Positions 15,312 to 23,569 of a stretch of 28,862 bases of DNA are shown here, one piece after another. The notes beneath the pieces were generated by a model. That model made no database searches. It saw only the letters and a list, made by a program, of their open reading frames with translations, and had not been told where the DNA came from. Within the stretch, counting starts at the first letter, position 1, and each line of letters opens with the position of its first letter. The stretch comes from an uncultured Butyricicoccus sp. (GTDB lineage: Bacteria > Bacillota > Clostridia > Oscillospirales > Butyricicoccaceae). The position numbers were made by a program, and so were the translations under genes. The stretch is taken from assembly GCA_947575935.1 (NCBI GenBank), contig CANPPM010000003.1:1-28862 (forward strand), given 5' to 3'.

Positions 15312-16007
15312 GTGTTCTATTATGGATTCGATATGTATTATGTAGTGCTGGTGCTTCCCTGCATTCTTTTTGCAATGTGGGCGCAGTGGAAGGTTCAGTC
15401 GACCTTTGACCGGTACGCGCAGGTCTATTCCCGCCGTGGGATCACGGCAGCGCAGGCGGCGGCGGCTGTACTCCGTGCGAACAGCGTATCCGGTGTGACA
15501 ATTGAGCGTGTTCCGGGCCGGTTAAGCGATCATTATGATCCGCGTGCCAATGTGATCCGGCTGTCGGATGCCGTATATGGTTCGGCCTCGGTCGCCTCGA
15601 TTGGCGTAGCCTGCCATGAGGCCGGTCACGCGGTGCAGTATGCCCGGCGGTACGCGCCCATCCGTTTGCGCGCTGCGATTGTCCCAATTACGAATATTGG
15701 ATCTGCGCTGGCTATGCCGCTGATTTTGCTGGGGTTTTTCATCAATTTATCCGGGCTGATCACGCTGGGGATTGCGGCCTTTGGTCTGTCTACGTTGTTC
15801 CAGCTGGTGACGCTGCCAGTCGAGCTGGATGCCTCACGGCGCGCGCTGGCTGCCATAGAAGGCGGAGGCTTGCTTGAGGGGGATGAGGTCGGCTTGGCAC
15901 GTAAGACCCTTTGGGCGGCAGCGATGACCTATGTTGCTGCGCTTGCCGTCTCCCTGGCACAGCTGCTGCGATTGATTCTCATCTTTGGGAGGCGAAACCG
16001 TGATTAA
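15312..16007 (+). CDS. Membrane zinc metallopeptidase (YugP/PF04298 family)
   Basis: A 231-residue membrane protease-like protein with the zinc motif H102-E-A-G-H106. It has an N-terminal transmembrane segment (about 7-22) and hydrophobic helices near 126-148, 150-166 and the C-terminus. The family is broadly conserved but its substrates are unknown. I chose GTG 15312 because GAGGAGG at 15297-15303 lies 8 nt upstream and the product begins MFYYGFDMYYVV as in homologues. An in-frame start at 15225 would lie inside fmt. Placement between fmt and rsmB is usual in Clostridia. It overlaps rsmB by 8 nt. Confidence 0.9.
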   Translation: MFYYGFDMYYVVLVLPCILFAMWAQWKVQSTFDRYAQVYSRRGITAAQAAAAVLRANSVSGVTIERVPGRLSDHYDPRANVIRLSDAVYGSASVASIGVACHEAGHAVQYARRYAPIRLRAAIVPITNIGSALAMPLILLGFFINLSGLITLGIAAFGLSTLFQLVTLPVELDASRRALAAIEGGGLLEGDEVGLARKTLWAAAMTYVAALAVSLAQLLRLILIFGRRNRD

Positions 16008-17346
16008 AAAAAGACCTTCTACCTCGCGGGAGGTGGCTGCATTTGCCCTTTTTTCAATTCGGGAAGAGGGAGCGTGGTCGGACGGTGCGCTGCACCACTA
16101 TATCGCCCGTGCGGGGCTGGACGCGCGGGATGCCGCATTGGCTTCCCGCCTTGCCTGCGGTGTGCTGCAGAACCGCACCCTATGCGCGTTTTATCTGAAA
16201 AAATTTTCCAGCGTCCGTTTGTCGCGCCTGTTGCCCCGTGTGCGGGACTGCTTGGAACTGGGGATTTATCAGTTGACGATGATGGACCGTATCCCTGCGC
16301 ATGCGGCGGTATCTGAGACCGTTTCTCTGATCCGGAATTATGCGCATGCCAATGAACGTACGGTGAAATATGCCAATGGCGTATTGCGTGCTGTCGCGCG
16401 GGCCGCGGAGGACGGAAGCCTGCCCGTCCTCGACTGCCCGACGAAGGAGGCGTATCTTGCTCTCCGCTACAGTCATCCGGAATGGCTGACGCATTTGCTC
16501 TGCGAAGAATTTGGAGAACAGGAAGCTGCTTCCATCTGCGCGCACGACAATGAGACAGCGCCGCTTTGCCTGCGGGTGAACCTGCTTAAGACCTCACGGG
16601 ACAAGTTGCTGGAGGAATTGCGGGAGGGCGGATTACGCTGCGCGCCGCATGGCAGGATTGAAAATCTGATTCTGTGCGAGGGTGGGAATGTGGCCGCGCT
16701 GCCCGCGTTCCAGCGCGGCGACCTGGCTGTACAGGACGGCGCCAGCATAGTCTGCATTGATGTTTTGGCCCCTCGCCCCGGCGATTTGGTGCTGGATTTG
16801 TGCGGGGCGCCGGGCGGCAAAACCTGTTACATTGCGGAAAAAATGGGCAACCGGGGGCACGTGATCGCAGGTGATCTGTACGAGCATAAGCTGGAACGCA
16901 TTCGCGATGCCGCCAGCCGGCTTTCCCTCAGCATTGTTGAGACCCGACTGTCGGATGCGGCGGTTTTTCAGCCCGATCTGGAGGGGGGCGCCGACTGTGT
17001 CCTGTGTGATGTGCCCTGCTCCGGGCTTGGCGTGATTCGGAAAAAGCCTGAGATTCGCTGGAAGAGTGAGGAAAGCCTTCGCGATTTGCCCGGGATACAA
17101 TCCGCCATCCTGGAAACCGGCAGTCGTTATGTCAGGCCAGGCGGGACGCTGGTTTATTCAACCTGTACGATTCTCCAGCGTGAAAATGCAGGCGTTATCC
17201 AGGCGTTTTTGCATCGTCATCCGGAATTTGCCGCCGAGGCGTTTGCACATCCGGCCACCGGCGAGGTTCCGGCGGGTCAGATCACTTTATTGCCCCATCT
17301 TCACCAAACGGATGGATTTTTTATTGCAAAGCTGCGGCGTCTGTAG
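16000..17346 (+). CDS. rsmB: 16S rRNA (cytosine-967-C5)-methyltransferase
   Basis: Methylates C967 of 16S rRNA using S-adenosylmethionine. The 448-residue protein has an N-terminal NusB-like RNA-binding domain (about 8-135) and a C-terminal Rossmann methyltransferase. The SAM motif is LDLCGAPGGKTCYIAEKMG. The two catalytic-cycle cysteines are C340 (DVPCSGLG) and C389 (STC). I chose GTG 16000 because GGGAGG at 15987-15992 is 7 nt upstream. The alternative TTG at 15985 overlaps that site. Confidence 0.93.
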   Translation: MIKKRPSTSREVAAFALFSIREEGAWSDGALHHYIARAGLDARDAALASRLACGVLQNRTLCAFYLKKFSSVRLSRLLPRVRDCLELGIYQLTMMDRIPAHAAVSETVSLIRNYAHANERTVKYANGVLRAVARAAEDGSLPVLDCPTKEAYLALRYSHPEWLTHLLCEEFGEQEAASICAHDNETAPLCLRVNLLKTSRDKLLEELREGGLRCAPHGRIENLILCEGGNVAALPAFQRGDLAVQDGASIVCIDVLAPRPGDLVLDLCGAPGGKTCYIAEKMGNRGHVIAGDLYEHKLERIRDAASRLSLSIVETRLSDAAVFQPDLEGGADCVLCDVPCSGLGVIRKKPEIRWKSEESLRDLPGIQSAILETGSRYVRPGGTLVYSTCTILQRENAGVIQAFLHRHPEFAAEAFAHPATGEVPAGQITLLPHLHQTDGFFIAKLRRL

Positions 17347-17358
17347 TAAAATAAAAAA

Positions 17359-17394
17359 AGAGCCAAATTTCTCCGTGATTCGCGGGATGGCTCT
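17359..17394 (-). terminator. Stem-loop followed by a T-run on the minus strand, between rsmB and rlmN
   Basis: Arms AGAGCCA (17359-17365) and TGGCTCT (17388-17394) flank a 22-nt loop. Read on the minus strand, the stem is followed by a seven-base T-run and then ATTTT, which looks like an intrinsic terminator for antisense transcription. On the plus strand the loop itself contains CCGTG/CGCGG (one G-U pair) but no U-tract follows. Both flanking genes are on the plus strand. Confidence 0.45.
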
Positions 17395-17402
17395 GCTATA
17401 CT
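17394..17402 (+). promoter_or_regulatory. Candidate extended -10 promoter of rlmN
   Basis: TGCTATACT forms a TGn-extended -10 element. The -35 position (CGTGAT) is poor, as allowed for extended -10 promoters. The start would be near 17409, leaving only about 13 nt before the rlmN ATG, so this is tentative. Confidence 0.35.
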
Positions 17403-17421
17403 GAAGAAAGAATCAGGATCT

Positions 17422-18459
17422 ATGATCGAAATCAAGTCCCTAACAATTGAAGAGCTGCGCGGCGAGCTGACGGCAGCGGGAGAAAAGCCGTTTCGTGCAA
17501 AGCAGATATTCCAGTGGCTGCATCAGCCTGTGACCTCTTTTGCAGAAATGACCGACCTTGCCAAACCGCTTCGTGCGGCATTGGCCGGACGGTATTTGCT
17601 GACGGTTCCCGTGGCAGAGCGCAGGCAGGTCTCTGCGGTCGACGGAACAGTGAAATATCTTTGGCGGCTGCATGACGGGGAATGCGTCGAGAGCGTGTTG
17701 ATGCATTACCGTCACGGCAATACGGTATGCGTCTCCACACAGGTGGGGTGCCGGATGGGCTGTGCGTTCTGTGCGTCCGGCGTGTTCGGGCTTCGCCGCA
17801 ACCTGTCAGCGGGCGAGATTTTGGATCAGGTCCTGTTTATGCAAAAAGATTCCGGCGCGCCTGTTTCCAACATCGTGCTGATGGGAACGGGGGAGCCGCT
17901 TGATAATTATGATCAGGTACTGAAGTTTATACGCATTGTTTCCTGTCCGGACGGGATCTGTATCGGGCAGCGCCATATCTCGCTGTCAACCAGCGGGCTT
18001 GCAGACCGGATTGAGGCGCTGGCAGACGAACGTCTGCAGTTGACGCTGTCAATCTCTCTGCATGCGCCCGACGACGAAAGCCGGAGTGCGATGATGCCGG
18101 TCAACCGGCGCTATCCGGTCGCGCGGTTGCTGCGGGCATGCGAATATTATTTTGATCAGACTGGGCGCCGCGTTTCGTACGAGTATGCGATGGCGCGCGG
18201 GGTAAGCGATCGTCCATGGCAGGCGGAGCGGCTGGTGAAGCTGCTGCGCGGCAGGCCGGGGCATGTCAATCTGATTCCGCTGAACCCTGTAAAGGAAAGC
18301 GCCTTACAGCCCAGCACACGTGACAGTGTGCGCAGGTTCCAACAGATCTTGGAGCGCGGCGGCATCACGGCGACCGTGCGCCGCCGGCTTGGACCGGATA
18401 TAGACGCCGCGTGCGGCCAGCTGCGCCGCCGCCGGCTTGAGGAAGGTGAATCACATTGA
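17422..18459 (+). CDS. rlmN: Dual-specificity rRNA/tRNA adenine-C2 methyltransferase (radical SAM)
   Basis: RlmN methylates A2503 of 23S rRNA and A37 of certain tRNAs by a radical-SAM mechanism. The 345-residue protein has the family CxxxCxxC cluster C110/C114/C117, binding a 4Fe-4S centre. A second conserved catalytic cysteine is at C331 near the C-terminus, with GTGEPLDNYDQVL between them. The end overlaps the phosphatase gene by 4 nt. AGGA is close to the ATG, so the ribosome binding site is weak. Confidence 0.95.
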   Translation: MIEIKSLTIEELRGELTAAGEKPFRAKQIFQWLHQPVTSFAEMTDLAKPLRAALAGRYLLTVPVAERRQVSAVDGTVKYLWRLHDGECVESVLMHYRHGNTVCVSTQVGCRMGCAFCASGVFGLRRNLSAGEILDQVLFMQKDSGAPVSNIVLMGTGEPLDNYDQVLKFIRIVSCPDGICIGQRHISLSTSGLADRIEALADERLQLTLSISLHAPDDESRSAMMPVNRRYPVARLLRACEYYFDQTGRRVSYEYAMARGVSDRPWQAERLVKLLRGRPGHVNLIPLNPVKESALQPSTRDSVRRFQQILERGGITATVRRRLGPDIDAACGQLRRRRLEEGESH

Positions 18460-19226
18460 CAGCATATGGAATCAGCGATAAGGGCTGCCGCCGTCCGACC
18501 AATCAGGACGCGTACGCAGTTTCGCTGAAGGAAGAAGAAGGGATTGCCGTACTGGCCGTATGTGACGGCATGGGCGGCGCAAACGCCGGGAATGTGGCAA
18601 GCCGTTTTGCGCTGGATACCTTTATGGAGCGCGTACAGGAGCAGATTACGGCCGGAATGAGCCGGGAGGGGATCGAACGTGTGCTGCGCGAGGCCGCGGA
18701 AGCTGCGAACGAGACCGTATTTCGATTGTCGACCCGTCAGCCTGAGTTTGCCGGGATGGGTACGACCCTGGTGGCGGGCGTTATCACACGGGAAAAGACC
18801 ATGCTGATCAATATCGGCGACAGCCGCGCCTATGAAATTGACGCAAAAAATATTGTACAGTTGACCGAGGACCATTCCTATGTCAACGAAATGATCCGGC
18901 AGGGCCGCCTGCGCGCCGAGGATGCACGCACCCACCCCAACCGGAATTTAATTACCCGCGCGGTTGGCGTCGATCCCCGGGTTGAGGGCGACGTATACGA
19001 GGTTGACCTGCGTGAGGGGGAGGTCATGCTCCTCTGCTCGGACGGGCTGAGCGGCATGGTGGAGGATGCGCAGATTGGGGAGATCGTCCGGCGTGCCGGC
19101 AATCTGGAGACAGCGGGACAGGCCCTGGTCGAAGCCGCCAAACTGTGCGGCGGCGCGGACAATATTACCGTCGTACTGTTTTCGCGCGATGCCCTGGAAG
19201 AAGAACCAGCAAAGCATGAGGAGTAA
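18456..19226 (+). CDS. prpC: PP2C-family Ser/Thr protein phosphatase (PrpC/Stp)
   Basis: Reverses phosphorylation by the adjacent PASTA kinase. The 256-residue protein contains the PP2C metal motifs: CDGMGGANAGNVAS near 31-44, GMGTTLVAG, NIGDSRAYEI, LLCSDGLSGMV and GGADNITVVL. The start is TTG 18456, overlapping the rlmN stop, with GAGGAAGGTGA upstream. No nearer start would retain the N-terminal beta strand. Pairing with prkC and rsgA is the standard Firmicutes arrangement. Confidence 0.94.
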   Translation: MTAYGISDKGCRRPTNQDAYAVSLKEEEGIAVLAVCDGMGGANAGNVASRFALDTFMERVQEQITAGMSREGIERVLREAAEAANETVFRLSTRQPEFAGMGTTLVAGVITREKTMLINIGDSRAYEIDAKNIVQLTEDHSYVNEMIRQGRLRAEDARTHPNRNLITRAVGVDPRVEGDVYEVDLREGEVMLLCSDGLSGMVEDAQIGEIVRRAGNLETAGQALVEAAKLCGGADNITVVLFSRDALEEEPAKHEE

Positions 19227-19231
19227 AAAAG

Positions 19232-21361
19232 ATGGATGATAAATACATAGGGAAGCTGCTGGACGGCCGGTATGAGATCCTCGATATCTCGGGCGTTGGC
19301 GGCATGGCGGTCGTTTACAAGGCGCGCGACCGCGCACTGAACCGCTATGTTGCTATAAAGGTACTCAAGGAAGAGTTTGCTGAGGACGAGGAGTTTCGCC
19401 GCCGGTTTCACAACGAATCGCAGACGGTTGCCCGTCTGTCGCATCACAATATTGTTTCGATCTATGATGTCAGCCATACCGAGGGGCTTAATTATATCGT
19501 GATGGAGCTGGTTGATGGCATCACCCTGAAGGAATACCTGCAGAAGAAGGGGCGGCTTTCCTGGCAGGAAGCGCTGTTCTTTGCCCAGCAGATCGCGCGC
19601 GCGTTGGAGCATGCGCACAGCCGCGGCATCATTCATCAGGACATCAAGCCGCATAATATCATGATTCTGCGCGACGCGACCGCCAAGGTGACCGATTTCG
19701 GCATTGCGCGTTTTGCAGCGAAGGAGGAAACCCGGGTGGTCAAGGAGGCCATCGGCTCGGTGCATTACATTTCGCCCGAGCAGGCCCGGGGGTCGACCAT
19801 CGATTACCGTACGGATCTGTATTCGTTGGGTGTGGTAATGTATGAGATGCTGACCGGCAAGCTGCCGTTTGACGGGGACAATGCATTGGCCATCGTCATG
19901 CAGCACATCAGCGCGATGCCGCTGATGCCTTCGGAAATTGTGCCGAGCATTCCGCGCGGCATGAACGAGATCGTTATGCATGCCATGTGTCCGGCGGTTG
20001 GCCGCCGCTACAGCTCGGCCAGCGAGCTGTACACCGATCTGGAACGGCTGAAAAGTGATCCGAATATGTCCTTTCACTACAATACGGAAACACGTGGCGA
20101 TACGATTGAATTTGACGAGACACAGAAGCTGCCTAACTTTGAGGTGCTGAATAATATCCCGGTACATCACACCCCGGCAAAGCCGGTCCGTGATTTTGTG
20201 GTTGAGGATCCGATCGACCGGCAGCGCCGCGCGGCCCCGGAGGAATATGAGGAGCGCCGGAGCGCGCCCAAGCCCAGTGAACGGGAGCGTATGCGGGAAC
20301 GGGAGCGCCGCCGCCGGGTCGAGGAAGACGACGATGACGGCCGCGATTCGCCGCTGCTGATGGTTGCCGTCGCATTGCTGGCCATTGCGCTGATTGGCGG
20401 CGTTGCGTTCTTCTGGTTTACACGGTTTTGGGACAGCGGCGAGTCGATTGAGGTCCCCAGTTTTGTCGGCGCGGTTTATACCGATGTCATGAACGACCCG
20501 GCATATGGGCAGTTCCGTTTTGCCTCTGAGGGCCGGGAGGACGATACCCAGCCGGCAGATACTGTTATCGATCAAAGCCCGAAGCAGGGGACGCAGGTCC
20601 GTGAAAATGCGATGATAACGCTCTATTATGCCACCAGCCAGCAGGACAACGCGGAAGAGGATGTCAAGATGGAGGACTTTAAGGAGCGGGACCTGCAGGT
20701 TGCACTGGATTTTCTGGAAGAGCATGGCTTTGAGAGTAAGGTGGAGCACGAGTTCCATGAGGAGATCGAGGAGGGACGGATTATCCGCACTACGCCGCGC
20801 AGCGGGCAGACCATTATGCCAAATGAAGAGGTTCTGATTGTTGTATCAGACGGCCCGGACGACGGTCCGTTTGAGATGCCGGATTATTTTGGACAGGATG
20901 TATCCGATGTGACTGCCGATCTGATCGGGCGCGGGCTGACGCTGAAGAATTCAGAGGCGCGGGATTCCAGCACACCCAAGAATTCGGTTGTCGCACAGGA
21001 ACCGGAAAAGGGCGTCGAGGTCCAAAAGGGGGATGAAGTGACGCTGTACTATTCCTCCGGAAAGAAACCAGAGGAAAAGCCGCCTACAGACGACCCAGAC
21101 GCGAAGGATCCGGATGAGGCGGTTGGTACCGGCAGTATTTCGGTTACGCTGCCGACGGCCGTGCCGGGGCAGTCGAATGTGGTGATTGAGATGAGCGGCA
21201 GCCAGCTCTGGAACAACTGGCATGACAACGAAAATGGCAGCAAGGGATCGGTCACGATCAGCGGACTGACAGGTTCGATCGGCACGCATGAGGTGACGGT
21301 GACTGTCATTGGGCCGGATGGCAGCGTGCAGAATTATAATACCAGCATCACGTTCAGTTAA
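19232..21361 (+). CDS. prkC: PASTA-domain Ser/Thr kinase (PrkC/Stk family) with HQD catalytic loop
   Basis: A membrane kinase that senses wall muropeptides or lipid II through external PASTA domains and phosphorylates cytoplasmic targets. The kinase domain (about 8-275) has K43 in VAIKV, DFG at 155-157 and GSVHYISPEQARG. The catalytic loop reads I-H135-Q136-D137-I-K139, so Arg of HRD is replaced by Gln. A basic/acidic juxtamembrane segment leads to a transmembrane helix (about 375-397). Three PASTA repeats follow (about 405-470, 480-545, 548-612), then an acidic linker and a beta-rich, Ig-like terminal domain. It lies 5 nt after prpC. The total of 709 residues is within the family range. Confidence 0.94.
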   Translation: MDDKYIGKLLDGRYEILDISGVGGMAVVYKARDRALNRYVAIKVLKEEFAEDEEFRRRFHNESQTVARLSHHNIVSIYDVSHTEGLNYIVMELVDGITLKEYLQKKGRLSWQEALFFAQQIARALEHAHSRGIIHQDIKPHNIMILRDATAKVTDFGIARFAAKEETRVVKEAIGSVHYISPEQARGSTIDYRTDLYSLGVVMYEMLTGKLPFDGDNALAIVMQHISAMPLMPSEIVPSIPRGMNEIVMHAMCPAVGRRYSSASELYTDLERLKSDPNMSFHYNTETRGDTIEFDETQKLPNFEVLNNIPVHHTPAKPVRDFVVEDPIDRQRRAAPEEYEERRSAPKPSERERMRERERRRRVEEDDDDGRDSPLLMVAVALLAIALIGGVAFFWFTRFWDSGESIEVPSFVGAVYTDVMNDPAYGQFRFASEGREDDTQPADTVIDQSPKQGTQVRENAMITLYYATSQQDNAEEDVKMEDFKERDLQVALDFLEEHGFESKVEHEFHEEIEEGRIIRTTPRSGQTIMPNEEVLIVVSDGPDDGPFEMPDYFGQDVSDVTADLIGRGLTLKNSEARDSSTPKNSVVAQEPEKGVEVQKGDEVTLYYSSGKKPEEKPPTDDPDAKDPDEAVGTGSISVTLPTAVPGQSNVVIEMSGSQLWNNWHDNENGSKGSVTISGLTGSIGTHEVTVTVIGPDGSVQNYNTSITFS

Positions 21362-21373
21362 GGAGCGGAAGAT

Positions 21374-22258
21374 TTGTTAAACGGAATCATCAGAAAGGGC
21401 ATCGGCGGTTTCTACTATGTAGATACCGCCGATGGCATTATCGAGTGCAGGGCGCGCGGCAAGTTTCGGCGTACGATCGGCAAACCGATGGTGGGCGACC
21501 GCGTCCGGCTGGAGCTGCAGCCAGAAGACGGGACAGGCTATCTGTTGGAGATTGAGCCGCGAAAAACCGCGCTGGTCCGTCCGCCGGTGGCGAATATTGA
21601 ATTGCTGGCTGCGGTTGCGTCGGCAGCCCCTCCGCAAACGGAACCGTTTTTGATTGACAAGATACTGGCAATTGCCGAGCATAAAGGCATGGAGGTTCTG
21701 GTCGTGCTCAATAAAACGGATCTCGACCCGGCAGATGCGTTGTTTCAGATTTATCAGCAGGCAGGGATTGAGGTCTTCCGTGTGAGTGCGGAAACCGGCG
21801 CTGGCATAGAAGCGCTGCGCAGCAGGCTGGAAGGCAGGATTTCAGCCTTTGCGGGCAATTCCGGCGTCGGCAAATCGAGCCTGCTGCATCGCCTGGATCC
21901 AAGCTTCTCGGGGGCGGTGGGAGCGATTTCAGACCGAATCGGACGGGGCCGCCATACGACGCGCCATGTAGAGCTGATTCCCTTTGCGGGGGGATATCTG
22001 GCAGATACGCCGGGCTTTTCCTCTTTTGAAACGGAACAAATGGATTTGATTCTGCGGGATGATTTGCAGTATGCCTTTCGTGAATTTTCCTCTTACCTGG
22101 GCAAATGCCGCTTTACTGGCTGCGCGCATCTGTGTGAAAAGGGGTGCGCCGTCTTGGAGGCCGTTGCATCGGGGGACATCCCGCGCACCCGTCACGAAAG
22201 TTATAAGCGCCTTTATGAGAGCGTCCGGGATTTGAAAGAATGGGAGTTTAAAAAATAA
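21374..22258 (+). CDS. rsgA: Ribosome small-subunit GTPase RsgA
   Basis: A circularly permuted GTPase acting in late 30S maturation. An N-terminal OB fold (about 1-70) is followed by NKTDL (G4), then G161-N-S-G-V-G-K167-S (G1) and DTPGFSSF (G3), in the permuted order. The C-terminal zinc-binding region contains CRFTGCAHLCEKGC. The start is TTG 21374 with AGGAG at 21361-21365. It lies 12 nt after prkC. In many Firmicutes rpe and a thiamine pyrophosphokinase gene follow; here two minus-strand genes do. Confidence 0.95.
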   Translation: MLNGIIRKGIGGFYYVDTADGIIECRARGKFRRTIGKPMVGDRVRLELQPEDGTGYLLEIEPRKTALVRPPVANIELLAAVASAAPPQTEPFLIDKILAIAEHKGMEVLVVLNKTDLDPADALFQIYQQAGIEVFRVSAETGAGIEALRSRLEGRISAFAGNSGVGKSSLLHRLDPSFSGAVGAISDRIGRGRHTTRHVELIPFAGGYLADTPGFSSFETEQMDLILRDDLQYAFREFSSYLGKCRFTGCAHLCEKGCAVLEAVASGDIPRTRHESYKRLYESVRDLKEWEFKK

Positions 22259-22271
22259 TATGCATTCGATA

Positions 22272-22296
22272 AGAGCAGCGCCGCCAGCGCTGCTCT
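22272..22296. terminator. Perfect hairpin between convergent rsgA and desulfurase genes
   Basis: Ten perfectly complementary base pairs (AGAGCAGCGC, 22272-22281, with GCGCTGCTCT, 22287-22296) close a 5-nt loop, 13 nt after the rsgA stop. Neither strand has a long U-tract next to it, so termination efficiency is uncertain. Its position between converging genes supports a shared terminator. The rest of the 176-nt gap shows nothing further. Confidence 0.5.
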
Positions 22297-22434
22297 CAGT
22301 CTGTTGGAGCGGAATGTACCCGACGCGGCGCATTGCGTGTAGGCGAGGTCAGCGCCGCCGGAGAAGCGCCCGCGCGGGGCCTTTCCCAGCAGTTTTCGGC
22401 GTGTGCGGGGCCTGGCTGGCGTTGCCCTTTGGAA

Positions 22435-23559
22435 TCAGGCGGTGCGAAGGATGGATTCCAGGATTTCCAGAAACTGCGCGCACTCGGCTTCGGAATTCAG
22501 CGCACTGACAGAAATCCGGACAGTTCCGGTTTCAAGCGTGCCCGCTGAGCGGTGTGCCTCGGGTGCACAATGCAGACCGTCACGGACGCACACCCCGCGC
22601 TCGGCCAGACGCCCTGCGATATCCTCGCAGGCAAGCCCGCCTGCCCGGAAGGAGAGCACGCCGCTTTGTGAAGGTCCGAAGAAAGGCTCGACTTTGTGCA
22701 GGGCGCGCAGTCCTTCTGATAGGCGTGCAATCAGCCGCCGTTCGTGCTCTAGGATCCGCCGCGTTCCCTGTGTGCGTACCCACCGGATACCTGCGCAGAG
22801 TCCTGCGATTCCGTGGGCGTTCGGCGTGCCGCTTTCAAAACGGTCGGGCAGCAATTCCGGCTGTGTCAGCTGCTCAGACAGGCTGCCTGTGCCGCCTGTC
22901 ATCAGCGGCTCCCGCAGCTGGTCGGACAGCACGAGCAGAATCCCTGTCCCTTGCGGCCCAAACAGCGCCTTGTGTCCTGGGCAGCAGACCGCCGCAAGCG
23001 AGCGCAGCCTGCCGGCTTCCACTGGCAGCACACCCGCTGACTGCGATGCGTCGAGAATCATTGGGATGCCGGCACGTGTAAGCAGTTTATCGATTTCCTC
23101 CAACGGCTGTATAAAGCCGAAGACATTGGATACGTGATTGACAATAAACAGCGTGGCGCCTTCGTCGACCGCGCGCCTAGCCGCCGCTATTGCTTCATCC
23201 TGCCGGAACAGCGGTGCATGCATCACGATTGTCCGGCAGCCCAGTGCAGACAGCGGACGCATAACAGAATTGTGCTCGTAACCGGTGACCGCGACGGTTG
23301 TATCGGGTCGCACCAGCGCATGGATAGCCGTATTCAGCGCGTGGGTCGCGTTCAGGGTAAAAACGACCCGCTCGGGTTCTGGAATGCCGAACAGCGCAGC
23401 GGCCTCCTCACGGCAGGTATAAACCAGTTCCCCTGCGCGTAGGGCGGGCCGGTGGCCGCTGCGTCCATAGCCGGCAGCCGTGCGCATGGCGCCTTGAACG
23501 GCGCGGAAGACCTCTGCAGGCTTTATCAGTGTGGTCGCCGCATTATCAAAATAAATCAT
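22435..23559 (-). CDS. Class V aminotransferase, cysteine-desulfurase family
   Basis: A PLP enzyme of 374 residues, resembling SufS-like desulfurases that release sulfur (or selenium) from cysteine (or selenocysteine). It begins MIYFDNAATTLIKPAEV. H-K197 in the CCPGHKALFGPQGTG segment is the PLP lysine, and C331 in RDGLHCAPEAH is the catalytic cysteine. No scaffold gene (sufU or iscU) is adjacent. AGGAGG at 23565-23570 precedes the ATG. Ten nucleotides separate it from the upstream DUF3343 gene, so the two form an operon. It most resembles the stand-alone family often found beside DUF3343. Sulfur versus selenium use is undetermined. Confidence 0.9.
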   Translation of the reverse strand: MIYFDNAATTLIKPAEVFRAVQGAMRTAAGYGRSGHRPALRAGELVYTCREEAAALFGIPEPERVVFTLNATHALNTAIHALVRPDTTVAVTGYEHNSVMRPLSALGCRTIVMHAPLFRQDEAIAAARRAVDEGATLFIVNHVSNVFGFIQPLEEIDKLLTRAGIPMILDASQSAGVLPVEAGRLRSLAAVCCPGHKALFGPQGTGILLVLSDQLREPLMTGGTGSLSEQLTQPELLPDRFESGTPNAHGIAGLCAGIRWVRTQGTRRILEHERRLIARLSEGLRALHKVEPFFGPSQSGVLSFRAGGLACEDIAGRLAERGVCVRDGLHCAPEAHRSAGTLETGTVRISVSALNSEAECAQFLEILESILRTA

Positions 23560-23569
23560 CAGGTCCTCC

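Noticed and set aside
18878..20758. 626-codon minus-strand frame opposite prpC and prkC
   Set aside because: Both plus-strand genes have complete family motifs; this frame is their shadow and is rich in His, Arg and Leu.
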